Positions 29,611 to 40,795 of a DNA stretch of 64,000 nt are shown in pieces. The notes under the pieces were generated by a model. That model saw only the letters and a program-made list of their open reading frames with translations. It did no database searches and had not been told where the DNA came from. A program made the position numbers and the translations under genes. The DNA comes from Prorocentrum cordatum (Eukaryota > Sar > Dinophyceae > Prorocentrales > Prorocentraceae): NCBI GenBank assembly GCA_963575745.1, contig CAUYUJ010016715.1:187501-251500 (forward strand). Reading direction: 5' to 3'. How positions within the stretch are numbered: the first letter of the stretch is position 1; the number at the start of each line of letters is the position of its first letter.

Positions 29611-31019
29611 AGTCGAGGCAATGGCGGGCCTCCTTGAGACCGGGGCGCTGCAGCTCTTTCCTCATCCGGTGTCTGCGCGTGTTTTCTCGGCCCCGGGGCC
29701 ATCACAGTTTGACCCCGCTCGAGAGGTGAAGCAGACCAATGGGGTCCACCAAGGCTCTGGTCGTAATTTTTGGCGCCGGTGCATCTTGCTCGCAACGTCG
29801 GATCTCAAGGCTCCCCGCGGCGATCGTCCCCCTTTTTCTGAGCCTCCTGTGAGCTTCTGGTCGCCACCGCCGGGTGCGGCTCGGCAAACTGACCTCCTGG
29901 GAGGGGTCTGGTGATCGATTCGGCTATACGCAACAATGACCCTGGGCAAGAGTGACCTTTGGTGCGCGGCTTTTGGGGGGCCGCGGGGGGGGGGGGGGGG
30001 GGGCAAACCCAGGCGCGCAAGACGTTACCATCGCATCGCGTTCGGCGATCGGGGGCCCCCATTGGGCCCGCACTCAAGGTCACTCCCGCCTAAGGTCACT
30101 CCTACGTGTGGTCGACCGATTAGGGGCCAAGATTTGGGCCGCGCGGCAAGGCTGCCGCTGTCTCCACTGACCCTCCTCCGAAATCCGGCTCGGGGTGAAA
30201 AGCCGGCCACGGGGAAAGGGTCGACATCTTTCGGGCTCAACATTGTGAAACGATCATTTTGTCGGGGCTCCAGGTTCTCCCGCTCCTCCTCCTCCTCCTC
30301 CTCCTCCTCCTCCTCCTCCTCTGGACAAACCAATCCAGAGTTTGAGCCAGCCCACTGAGGCGGCGGCAGCTGGTCCCGCTTGGGACCTCCCCCCCCCCAC
30401 CCTTGCCTGTGAGCCCTCCCCCTGCCTCCGACACGGACAGACCGAGAAAGCACCAACGGCACCCCTGGGGGAAGTGTTTCGTGTGCGCTGCTTGTAGACA
30501 ACGATGCGGCAGTCAATCTGCCATGCAGCGACGAGCCCGAGAGAGTTGCCCAGGATTTTGCCAGAGCCACTCCGATTTAGTGTACGATACCGCGGACACG
30601 TGCCATACTTTTCTCGGTTACGCTGACGATTTCACCCCTTCCAATGTGATCTTGTGCTGAAGTGCGGCGCCTTCACAGAAGGCACAAAAGGATTTCAACA
30701 CGAGTGCCCTGGCGAGCCCCCGAACCATGGCAGAAGGCTTCAGAAGCAGCGTGCTATGGAGGGTAGACATCCCAAGGGGGTCGCCAATTCGCCGATAATT
30801 TTGAAAGCTCCGATCTCGTTGGCCTAGCTGAGGCAGCCCCCACCAACCTCGAGATTGGTAAACCGAGTGGGGAGCTGTAAACCTGGATCTCTTTTCACGA
30901 GACGAGTGCTACCTGCCTGTCTCCGTGGCCGTCCCTGTCTCTTGCCGTGATAGCCCCCCAGAGGGGCAGCGGATTGTTGCCCAGGACGACCCGAACCCAC
31001 CCCTCTTCAGTCTGAGCGC
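29611..31019. other. No convincing gene
   Basis: Contains a G-run at 29986-30003 and a C-run near 30391-30400. A short frame at 30403-30660 (CFVCAACRQRCGSQSAMQRR, ending GYADDFTPSNVILC) has a C-x-x-C-x-x-x-C cluster and the tetrad YADD, but is too short and isolated to assign. Confidence 0.35.
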
Positions 31020-31840
31020 TGGTCCTCCTCCTCCTCGTCATCAGCCTCCTCGTCGTCCGCCTCCTCCTCGTCTTCCTCCTCCTCCTCCTCCTCCTCCTCC
31101 TGCGCCTCGTCCTCGTCGCCCTCCTCCTCCTCCTTCTCCTCCTCTTCCTCCTCCTCCTCGTACCCCGTTGCTGGTGTCAAGAGCATCGTCCTGACGCTGC
31201 CATTCCCTCCTCCTCCTCCTCCTCCTCCTCCTCCTCCTTGTCCTCCTCCTCGGGACTCCAACTCCCCATCGTCCACCCGGCCGCCCAGGGCGCGGGCTCT
31301 GTGCAGGAGCAGCGAGCCCAGGGCAAATGGTGGATAAGGGGGGAGGTGGGGTCGCAACTCGGGGGCGTCCAAGAGGGGGGCGTCCAAGACGGGGGGGGCC
31401 GCAAATCATGGCCCGCGGCATGTGCGCGGCCCAGGGGGGGGGGGCAGGGACGTCATGGAACAAGAAGAGGCGCCATGAATTCTGAAGACATACCATGGCC
31501 CACGCCATTGATAGCCACCGCCCCCGAACAACTCGGGCCTCCGGCGGCCGTCTGGGACGGTCCAGCCCCCCCCCTCCCAGAAAGCTCTCGACGAGGCGCA
31601 GCTGCTGGAAAGCACCCCGAGGCGAGAAGGCATCCAAGAACCAACGCGATCTTCACCCCCACCCCACCTCCCCTCCGACGACCAGGACGTGTCCGGCCGC
31701 GGACAGCGGCAGGGAACCAAGACCCCCGAGGCCATGATGTTTTCAGAACGTCGACCCCCAAAGGTCTCGGCCAATTCCTGCAGCGTTTTGTCCTGAATCG
31801 TTTTCGTTATGGCCCCGAGGCCCGGTAAAGGCCCCCAGAG

Positions 31841-33029
31841 GCCGTCGCGAATGTTTCATGACGCGAGGGGGTCTGGGAACGGGGCTCCCGTGGGGGAAAG
31901 CAATGCCGCGTCAGGTTGCAGGCGGGCACGCCGCGCGCAAGGGCCTGCTGGGGAGGCCTGCGCGCGCTCAGCGCTTGCGGCGGAGGCGAAAAACCGCGCG
32001 GAGCTCGCGCCGATCGGCGCAGGAAAGGGCCGCGCGGCTCGAGCAAGGGCAGGGGGGGGGGGGGAGGAAGAGGAAGAGAGGAGGACGCAAGGGGAGGGCC
32101 GCGCGACTCGAGCGCGCCTCGAGCGCCGGGAGGGAGGGTAGTACCAAGACGTGCTGGTATGCGCACGCCTTGGTAGTATTGGCACGCCTTGGTACGGTCT
32201 TGAGTTGGGATTTGTCTCGGTTGGAACGATTTGGCAAGCACGGCGTGCGGGAGAGGATGAAGGGGTAGGCTCAACTCTGACCCCAGCGCTCTCAAACCGA
32301 AGAAGGCGAGTGCCCCGCAGCTCATACGCTCCTGCCAGACGGCGGAATGGGTGAGGGCTCCACGGGGAAGGGGGGGGGGAGGAGGATGAGGAGGAGGAGG
32401 CGGAAGAGGAGGAGGATGAGAAGGAGGAAGACAAGCTGGGTGCGTTCGCACCGTATCTGGCATCCTACCCCTCCCACTCTTCTCTCCCCATTGCATGGGT
32501 TTTCCTCTGACCGCCAATGCGTGTCATAGCACATCTGGAACTCCAAAGAGGACCCGATCCTGTGACTGTGCAATTGTAAAGAAGGAGCTGCTCACATCGG
32601 GAGAGGTGGCGGATAAGCATGAAGATCAGCAGGATGAACACGAGGATGAGAAAGGAGGTGGAGGAGTAGGACAAGGACGGACTGCAGCAACAGGAACTGG
32701 AGTGGAAGGGGCGGGAGGAGCAGGAAAACCGAGGCAAGGAGAAGGAGTGGGAATGAGCGGAGCGACAACAATGAACAATGGCTCGGAACAAAAAACAGAG
32801 GCCCGCGTTTGGGAGAAACCCCGTTCTGAACGATGGGGGCAAATCGCTGATCCGAAAATGAACCCCACGCTGCATCGGGAACACAATTCTGAAACACCAC
32901 AACATTCTAACCATCGTGGGCCCCCAAGCCGTGTGTTTCTAGCAACCTATGTGGTGCACTCTATGTGGAGCAACCCATGTGGCGCAAGTCGCGTGTGGAA
33001 CTCGCAATTGTCAGCTCCACTGCTTGCGC
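31841..33029. other. GC-rich then AT-richer DNA, no gene
   Basis: From 32040 to 32130 a G-rich stretch, with three close copies of GTATTGGCACGCCTTGGTA-like sequence at about 32140-32200. From 32590 to 32800 the plus strand is A/G-rich (GAGGATGAG, GGAGGAG). 32930-33000 has ATGTGGTGCAACC-type short repeats, related to the array at 44535-44790 on the other strand. Confidence 0.4.
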
Positions 33030-33500
33030 AATCAGCCCACCCGCCCACCCACAACTTGCTTGGCAAAGCGCATGCGGCGGCGGGTGCGATGAGTGCGTGA
33101 TGATGGCTGGTGCATCTCTGCGGCCGCGCTAGCCCGCGCATGCTCGCGCGCGCAGCGGCCAGTTACTTTGGCGCGATCAACGCGGCCGCAGTAGCGCTAA
33201 TCTCTGGGCACGTCCCAGGCGGGCGCGGTACCATGGCAACGGCGACGCCAGTAGATGCGATGATGCCAGTAGCGACGCTGGCAGCGACGCTGATCACGCC
33301 GAAGACGATGGCGGCGTCTTCGCGACGGTGATGCAGGTTTTGGAAGGAGTTCGACATGCGTGGCCGACGCGCGCGAGTGACCCGCATGGTATACGTTGAC
33401 ACGGATCGTGCCCCCCAGCACGCGCGCAAGGGCGTTCGAATAATGCCAGCATGTGGCGCGAAAGGCCCGCTTGGCCGAATTGAATGAACAGAATGAAAAA
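33030..33500 (+). repeat. About 470-bp dispersed repeat, second copy at 34610-35095
   Basis: Both copies share, in order, CACCCACCCRCAACT, GCGGCGRSTGCGATGAGTGC, GGCTGGTGCATCTCTGCGGC, GGCGACGCC, GAGTTCGACATGCG, GACACGGRTCGTGCCCCC, GCGCAAGGGCGTTCGAAT. The duplication is direct and about 1.6 kb apart. No conserved ORF. Confidence 0.75.
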
Positions 33501-34150
33501 GATGATGGTTGTCACAACAATTCGGCAGAGCGCGAGCGCTTTTTTTAGGGGGGGACGCTGATCTTGCAAAACCCTGTGTTTGTATATGGCTTCGGGGCAT
33601 TCGGCTTTGAAATCCTACGACACAACAGTTTGTGAAGGAATGCGGCATGCGCAGGACGACGCGCGCGTGTGCTTATCGTACGGTATGCTGTAAGGGATTC
33701 TTGCGACAGAAAGCGCGCAAGTGCGTTCGAACGGTTTCGTCACGTGCGCGCGCGCGAGGGGCCCCTTCGGTAGCATGCTATGGACATGTTGAAAAACAAA
33801 CGAATGCTCGCTTCCCCCCCAAAAAAAACTGCAAGAGCGCGAGCGCAATTATTTTTGGGGAAAACTGATGTTGCACAACCATGTGGTGTTTACCCGTTCT
33901 CTGGGCACTCGACTTCGAAATCCTTACGACATTTCGGGTGCTTGTAAGGTTTCGGCATGCGCGCGACGACGCGCATGTGCGCACTTCGCCCCATATGTTG
34001 AACGGGATGTGTGCGACAGTACGCGCGCAAGCGCGTTCAAACGATGTCGAGATGCGCGCGCGAGCGGCCCGCTCGGTAGCAGCTTATGGTAACGCTCACA
34101 AGCCGCACGGTTTTCTCAATAATCTGCAAAAGGCCGCGAGCGCAGGAGCT

Positions 34151-34153
<3 letters not shown>

Positions 34154-34187
<34 letters not shown>

Positions 34188-34213
34188 TACACATTGTATA
34201 TATATATATATTG
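34154..34213. repeat. (AT)n microsatellite
   Basis: ATATATATAT runs, with one AAATATACACATTGT interruption; potentially able to form a cruciform. Sits between two copies of the GCATGCGCGCG family. Confidence 0.9.
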
Positions 34214-35539
34214 GAACTCCTGATTACGAGACCAAATGTTGTTTTTGTGTTCGTGCCAAAAAACCGGGCGGAACCTAGAAAGTATTTGACTGACTTCGGC
34301 ATGCGCGCGCGAGACGGCGCGCGTGTATGGACTTCGTTTTTTTGTTTAAAAAAGTTTATCAACTAAGGTTAGTGGAAACTTTTGAATTCTGATAAACAAG
34401 AGCGCGCACTATTTGTGGCAATGGGTGAAGAGTAGTGGGGAGCGGCCTGCCTGGAATGGTTTCAAATGTAGGATGGACGATGGTGCGGGATCGCATGTAC
34501 ATTGCTATGCCAGACACTGGGCCCGTTAAGTCTATTGGGTGGTTCAATCTGCGTGGTTAAATCCTATTTCCGAAAATGGAATGACCAATTCCATGCCCTC
34601 GCAAACATTCTACCCACCCACCCGCAACTAGGTTTGCAAAACCCATGCGGCGGCGACTGCGATGAGTGCTTGGCGTTGGCTGGTGCATCTCTGCGGCCGC
34701 GCTAGCCCGCCTATGCTTGCGCGCACGGCGGCCTGCTAGTTTTAGCGCGAACGGTGCGGCCGCGGTGGCGCGATCAGCTAGATGGCGACGCCGATAATGG
34801 TAGACACGAGTCTGAAAGTAGCGATGATGGTGACAACCGTGGCGATGACGACGGCAAGGCCAATGGCGCCGATGTTGATCACGCACGCGGGAAACGATGA
34901 CAATGTCCTCGCGCTGGCGATGAAAGTATTTGAAAGAGTTCGACATGCGCGAGCGGCCGACGTGCGCGAGTGGCTCGCGTAGTATTGTTTGACACGGGTC
35001 GTGCCCCCTCCCCAGTAGCGCGCAAGGGCGTTCGAATGAGTTCAACATGCGGCGCGAGAGGCCCGCTTCGCAGAATTTGGTGAACATGTTGGACCACCGA
35101 TGGTTTCCTTAAGACTTCGCAATACCGCGAGCGCAGAATGTAATCCCACCAGCCCTTTGGGCGTGAGTGGTTTAGCGAGCTCTCTCTGTCCTCAACCCCC
35201 CTTCTTCCCCTTCGGGGAGGGCTTTACCCCTCCCCCTACCCCCTCCCCCTGGGCCTGGAGAGGGACTCCGGCGGGTCGTCAGAGGGGTCTTGTTCGACTC
35301 CTGGGGGGGCCAAAAAACGACGACCCTCACGAGGATTCTACGCCCGACGGGGGGACGCACTTAAATCCCCCCCCTCTTCTGTGAAGCCAAAATCCTTGCT
35401 TTTACGAGGGTTTTGGCCCCATTTTGGCCTCCCGAGGGGGCCGCGCCCATCTTCCTTCATAGTAAAATCATTGATTTTACGAAGGTTTTGGGCTCATTTT
35501 GTCCTTCTCAGGGGGCAGCGCTTCTTTGCGCTTCTGAGG

Positions 35540-35770
35540 AGGTCGCAAGAGGCCCCAAGATGGCCCCAAGAGGCCCCCAGGAGCCTCCCAAGAGGCCTCC
35601 AAGAGGCCCCCAAGAGGCCCCCAAGAGGCCCCAAGAGAGGCCCCCAAGAGGCCCCCAAGAGGCCCCAAGAGGCCCCAAGAGGCCCCCAAGAGGCCCCCAA
35701 GAGGCCCCCAAGAGGCCCCCAAGAGGCCCCAAGAGGCTCCAAGAGGCCCCCAAGAGGCCCCACGAGGAGC
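35540..35770. repeat. AGAGGCCCCCA minisatellite (about 12 bp)
   Basis: Roughly 18-20 units of AAGAGGCCCCC / AAGAGGCCCC. It keeps long frames open on both strands (Pro-Lys-Arg-Pro-Pro on plus, Gly-Leu-Leu-Gly on minus), which are not genes. Confidence 0.9.
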
Positions 35771-36170
35771 CCGAACGACTCACACCAGGACGAGGGGCCC
35801 GAACGACTCACACCACGAAGAGCCCGAACGACTCACACCACAAGGAGGGGCCCGAACGACTCACACCAGGACGAGGCGCCCGAACGACTCACACCACGAG
35901 GAGCCCGAACGACTCACACCACGACGCGGGCCCCGAACGACTCACACCACGAGGAGCCCGAACGAGTCACACCAGGAGGAGGGGCCCGAACGACTCACAC
36001 CAGGACGAGGGGCCCGAACAACTCACACCACGAGAAGCCCGAACGACTCACACCAGGACGAAGAGCCCGAACGACTCAGACCACGAAGAGCCCGAACGAC
36101 TCACACCAGGAAGAAGGGCCCGAACGACTCACACCAGGACGAAAACCCCCAAACGACTCAAACCACGAGG
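35771..36170. repeat. CCCGAACGACTCACACCA minisatellite (27-30 bp)
   Basis: About 14 units of GCCCGAACGACTCACACCA, followed alternately by CGACGAGG, CGAAGA or GGAGGAG. Abuts the 12-bp minisatellite with no spacer. Confidence 0.9.
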
Positions 36171-36810
36171 AGCGCTTTCTCTCCCTCCTCCTCCGCCTCG
36201 TCCTTCTCCCGCTCCCACCACAAGGAGGATGTACAAGGAGGCGGGAGGAAGGAAGAACAGGGGAGATATGCGGGGGCAGGCGGAAACACGCTTGAAAAAC
36301 ACGACTGTCGGCATGCTTCGCAAGAGTGGCTGTTTTGAGATGGGCTGGTGGGGATACGCGAAGCGTAAAGAATTCAAAACTGGTGTTGGAAAACAATGTG
36401 TATCGGTAGGGTTGTGGGACGCTCGTTTCTGAAGTCCGGACGAAAAGTACAGGTTGTTCAAAGGACTTCGGCATGCGCGCGCGACGACGCGCGCGCGCGT
36501 GCACTTCGTCCCAACTGTTGCAAGGGATTCTTGCGACAGCACACGCGTAAGCGTTCGAACGATGTCGGCATGCGCGCGCGAGGGGCCCGTGTGGTAGCAT
36601 GTTATCAAAACAAATATTGAAACACCGTAGTTCCCTCAAGAATTCGCAAGAACGCGAGCGCGCAGGTATTGAACACCCTTGTTGCGAAATCATATGTTGT
36701 TTTGCTCCCGTAAATCTCAACATTGAAATCCTTAAGACACGTAAGGTTTGTTGATCGGATTCCCGCATGCGCGCGACGACGCGCGTGCGCACTTCGTCCT
36801 TTTTGCCAAG

Positions 36811-37149
36811 GGTTTTTGAACACAGATGATTCTTGAAAAACGAGTGTGCGCACAGAGTATTTTTTGCAGAAGGATGAGGGGGAATCGACGTCGGGCCTGG
36901 TTGGGATGGTCTGAGGTCATATCTCGGATGGACGATGGGGAAGACGCATGTGTAAATTGCACTACGAGAAAAGTGGCCCGTGAACCCCGTGGGAGCGGGG
37001 GGGTAGACACGAATATGTTGTTAAAGTGGAGAGTCAACGTGGAGCAATCTATGTTGCGCAATTGTTTAGCAACGCAGAGAAACACGACATAAAACAAAGC
37101 AGTTCAGTTGACAGCGCGAAGCAACGCACTGCAATGCAAAATGAGGTGC
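36811..37149. other. No gene seen
   Basis: Moderately AT-rich DNA after the last GCATGCGCGCG copy. Contains short GTTGCGCAATTG and GTGGAGCAATCTATG pieces similar to those at 32.95 kb. Confidence 0.4.
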
Positions 37150-37400
37150 GTTCGAACGGCGGCCACGAGCGTCGACGGCGGCGACGGGGTGCCGACGGCG
37201 ACAACGCAGCCGCCAGACCAACAAACAGGGGCAGACGACGGGCGGCGACGAGGCGGCAACGGGGTAGCGTCGGTGGGCGGCGACGGCGGCTACATGGCCG
37301 CCAGACCAACCTTCAGGCCCAGACGACGGGCGGCGATGAGGCGGGCACGGGGCGGCGACGGCGGCTACATAGCCACAAGGCCGCCCTTCGGGCCCAGTTG
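37150..37400 (+). repeat. GACGGGCGGCGACGAGGCGG minisatellite (about 55-75 bp)
   Basis: Three units bearing GGCGGCGACGGCGGC, CCGCCAGACCAAC, TTCAGGCCCAGACGACGG and GAGGCGG. Related units lie in inverse orientation at 44390-44530. Confidence 0.7.
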
Positions 37401-39439
37401 TTGACAAAAGAACTAAGAAGCTCTAGTGCGCGCACTGTTTGAGGAATAATCGATTGGAGAAAACAACTGGTAACTATCAAAATTCCAAAGCATATTCGTA
37501 AGAGATTGCGTGGAGAGGGCCGGGTCTTTTCCTGACAGGTTGAAGGGGAGAGGAGAGTAGTACTCAGAAAATGTAAGGAAGTGTGGAGGAGGCCAATGGT
37601 AAGAGAAGGGGGGAGTAGAGGAACAGGGGAAGGAGGAAGATGAGAAGGAGGAGGAAGAGGAAAAGGAGGAAAAGGAGGAGGAGGAGGAGGGAGATGAGGA
37701 AGGGAGGAGGAGGAGGAGAAGGAGAAGGAACAGGAGGAGGAGGAGGAACAGGCGGAGGAGGAGTAGGAGAAGGAAGAGGAGGAGGAGGAACAGGGGGAGG
37801 AGGAATTCTGGAGGCTGGCGCTCAGCATGCCACCAGCGCGGGCAGGGACAGGGCCCTCGTGGGGACGCGCGGCGGCGTGTCGCGCGGCGGCGGCGGGCCT
37901 GGCGTCCGTTCGGCCGCCGCCGCCACCATCGTCGACGCCGTCGCCGCCGCCGCCGTCGCCGCCGCCCCCGTCGCCGTGGCCGCCGCCGCCGCCGTCGCCC
38001 TCGGCGCGTCCGTTATCCCCCTGCGGCTGCTGCTGCCTCCCTCCCTCCCCGCCAGCCCCATCCTCCTCCTCTTCCTGAGAAAAAAAAGGTGGAGCAGGAG
38101 ATGGAGGAGGAGGAGGAGGAGGAGGAGGAGGAGGAGGAGGAGGAGGAAGAGGAGCAGCAGCAGCAGCAACAGCAGGCACATGAGGGGAGATGGTTGGGAG
38201 GAAATTGGGAAAGGAGGAGGGTGCAGGTGGGGAAGAGGGATGGGGGAGGAGGGGTCAGGCATTCAGGTATCTTCGCCTTGTCGTCCCCCCCCCTCATTCT
38301 ACCCGCCACAAATGTCCTCCTCATCTCTCTGCTCATTCCCCTGTTGTGGCTGCTCGTCCTGCCCATCCTCCTGCTGCCATTAGTCCTCCCCCCTGCTCAT
38401 CGTCCTTCTGCTACTGTCGCCCAACCTCCAAAATCTGCCTGTAGGGGACCCTGGCGCCCGAAACCGGGCGAATCCGCAGGGTGCAAGAAAACGATTGCAA
38501 CGGGGGGAGCATGAGGAAGGGCTTCGGATACCCTGGGGAGAGATCCTGGGGGAGGGCGAGGACGGTGACAAGAGCTAGGGATGGGTCGTCAATCAAGGAT
38601 CCCATCCATCTCCTCGGCCCCCTCCTCCTCGTAATTGTCCTCCTCCGCGCCATGCCTGTTCCCGTCATTATCGTGATCCCCATCGTCCTCTTGCGCAACA
38701 GCATCCAAACCCCGCTTTTCGAATTCGCCACCAACATGCTCGGTCATCCGTCCCCCATATGTTTTTGTTCCTCCTCCACCACATCCTTTTCCTCCTCCGC
38801 CTCCTCATCTTCCACTCGGCTTCGTTCCCTTTCCAACCCCACAGTATCCGATCAAAAAAAAGACATCCCCCAAGTTTACCCTGTGACGCGTTCTGGCCAC
38901 GACCTCGAGTGGCCGAACAACTCCGACGACCTCCTGTTCCATCTACTGCTGCCATCCTTCACATCTCTGTTCTCTCTTCCTGCTCTTCCCGCTTCTCCTG
39001 CTGCTCCTCCTCCTTTCCTGCTCCTACCCCTCATCCTTCGCAACCTCCTCCTCTTCGTCCTCCTCCTCCTGCTCAACCCCCTCATCCTCCTCTTCTTCTC
39101 CTCCGACCGAAATGATGAAACAAACAAAAAGAAATCCCGTGTCGTCGGGGTCGGTGCCCATGACCTTAGGGACTGCTGACGGGGTCCTGGGGCCTGAGTT
39201 GGACGACGGCCAAGCATCGCCCTCGGCTGTGCTTCAAGAGCACTTCGGTTCCCTAGGCCATGAGATGGAGCAATATGGTTGTGTGCTGTTCTGTACCCTG
39301 TGCTCATTTTTCATGATTTTGCCGAACGGGAATCTGCGAGGCCTTGGCGACAAATGCAGACGCAGCTCAGAACACCCGTCAATCCGAAGCTCCCAAGCCA
39401 CCAACACAAGTGGCACGCTTGCAATGAATCGTGCACAGA
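37401..39439. repeat. Purine and pyrimidine tracts, no gene
   Basis: 37620-37810 is GGAGGA/GAAGGA-rich, 37830-38060 CGCCGCCGCC-rich, 38095-38170 (GGA)n ending in (CAG)n, and 38280-39110 pyrimidine-rich. Open frames here follow the triplet repeats. 38440-38600 and 39130-39380 are of normal composition, but no gene was recognised in them. Confidence 0.6.
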
Positions 39440-39639
39440 ACGGAAGGGGGAGTAGAAGGAGGAGGAGGAGGAGGAGGAGGAGGAGGAGGAGGAAGTGAAG
39501 GAGGAGGACGGGGAAGTGAGATAGGGTGCGAGAAATCTGAAAAAAGAGGGCCCAACGATGGGCCGCAAAATGGGCTTGACAAGGCGAGCTCGAGGAGGCT
39601 CCGAGGACAGAAAACCCACCAAACTCCCTGGGGGCCCGA

Positions 39640-40795
39640 AGCGGAGGCGGAGGGGGCACGGGGCGGGCGGCGGTTCCACTGGGCCGCTGGGGAACGCCGG
39701 GGAAAAGGAGGGTGGGGGGCGGGGGCGGGGCGTGCCGTGCGACGCGGAGAAAATGGTCGGGGCGGAGGGGGGCGCTGGGCGGAGGTCCCACGGAGCCGCT
39801 GGGGAACGCTGGGGGGCAGGGGGGCGCTGCGACGCGGAATAAAATTGCCGGTGCGGAGGGGGCACTGGGCGGCGGTTCCACTGGGCGCTGGGGGACGCTG
39901 GGGCGGGGGGGAAGGTGGCGGGGGGAGGGGGAAAGGCGTGGCGGGGCGGGGCGCGACGTCACGCGGAATCGCATTGTCGGAGTGGGGGGGTGGGGGCGCT
40001 GGGCGGAGGTTCCACGGGGCCGCTGGGGGGCGGTAGGGTGGGAAGCAATGAGGGGGAGGGGCGGGGAATAGGGGGAAAGGTGCGGCGGAACGCTGGGACA
40101 GGGGTAGGACAGGGGAGGGGGGAGCGGGGAGGGGGGGGCGCGGCGCGACGCTGATTAAAATAAACGGGGCGGACGGGGCACTGGACCGATGGGGAGGGGT
40201 AGGGAGGGCGGGAACTGCGGGGGGGGAGGGGGCGCTGTGCGACGCGGCATAAAATGATCGGGGCGGAGAGGGCACTGGGCGGAGGTTCCACTGGGCCGCT
40301 GGGGAACGCTTGGGCGGAGCGACGCGGAATAAAATGGTCGGGGCAGAGGGGGCGCAGGGCGGAAGTTCCACTGGGCCGCTGGGGAGCGATGGGGAGGGGC
40401 GGGAGGGGGGCGTCGAGGGGGGGTGCGCGGTGCGACGCGGAATAAAACTGTCGGGGCGGAGGGGGCACTGGGCGGAGGCTCCACTGGGCCGCCGGGGAAC
40501 GTTGGAGGAATAGGGGGGCGCGGGGAGGGGGGGGGGGCGCTGCGCGACGCGGAATGAGATACTCGGGGCAGAGGGGGCACTGGACGGAGGTTCCACTCGG
40601 CCGCCGGGGATGGGTTAGGAGCGGGGCGGGGATTGGGGGGCGCGGTGCGACGCGGAGTAAAATGGTCGGGGCGGAGGGGGGCAATGGGCGGAGGTTCCAC
40701 TGGGCGCTGGGGATCGCTTGGGAGGGGTAGGAGAGACGCGGGGGGGAAGCGCGGTGCGACGCGAAACAAAATGGTTGGAGCTCTACAGACCCCGC
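39640..40795 (+). repeat. Satellite array A, about ten units of 90-130 bp
   Basis: Units read GACGCGGAATAAAATGG, TCGGGGCGGAGGGGGCACTG, GGCGGAGGTTCCACTGGGCC, GCTGGGGAACGCTGGGG. The last unit ends GGTTGGAGCTCTACAGACC at about 40795. Array B (53205-55135) is the same sequence in inverse orientation. Confidence 0.9.

Larger units (their letters stand above)
33340..36810. repeat. GCATGCGCGCG-centred repeat family, about six copies
   Basis: Units contain GGCATGCGCGCGACGACG, then TTGCGACAG, CGCGCAAGCGCGTTCGAAC and a second ATGCGCGCGCGAG followed by GGGCCCGC and GTAGCATG. Copies start near 33350, 33643, 33955, 34925, 36468; partial copies near 34300 and 36760. Consecutive copies are separated by AT-richer DNA with CAAGAGCGCGAGCGC. 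CpG-rich and palindromic. Confidence 0.7.

Noticed and set aside
30403-30660. YADD tetrad as an RT active site
   Set aside because: No RT motifs around it within an 85-codon frame; likely coincidence.
35381-36432. ORFs of 304 and 339 codons
   Set aside because: Translation of two minisatellites in overlapping frames (Pro-Lys-Arg-Pro and Asn-Asp-Ser-His repeats), with equally open frames on the other strand.
37313-38179. 288-codon Pro/Ala-rich minus-strand ORF
   Set aside because: Produced by GGA and CGC triplet tracts; no domain and no biased codon positions visible.
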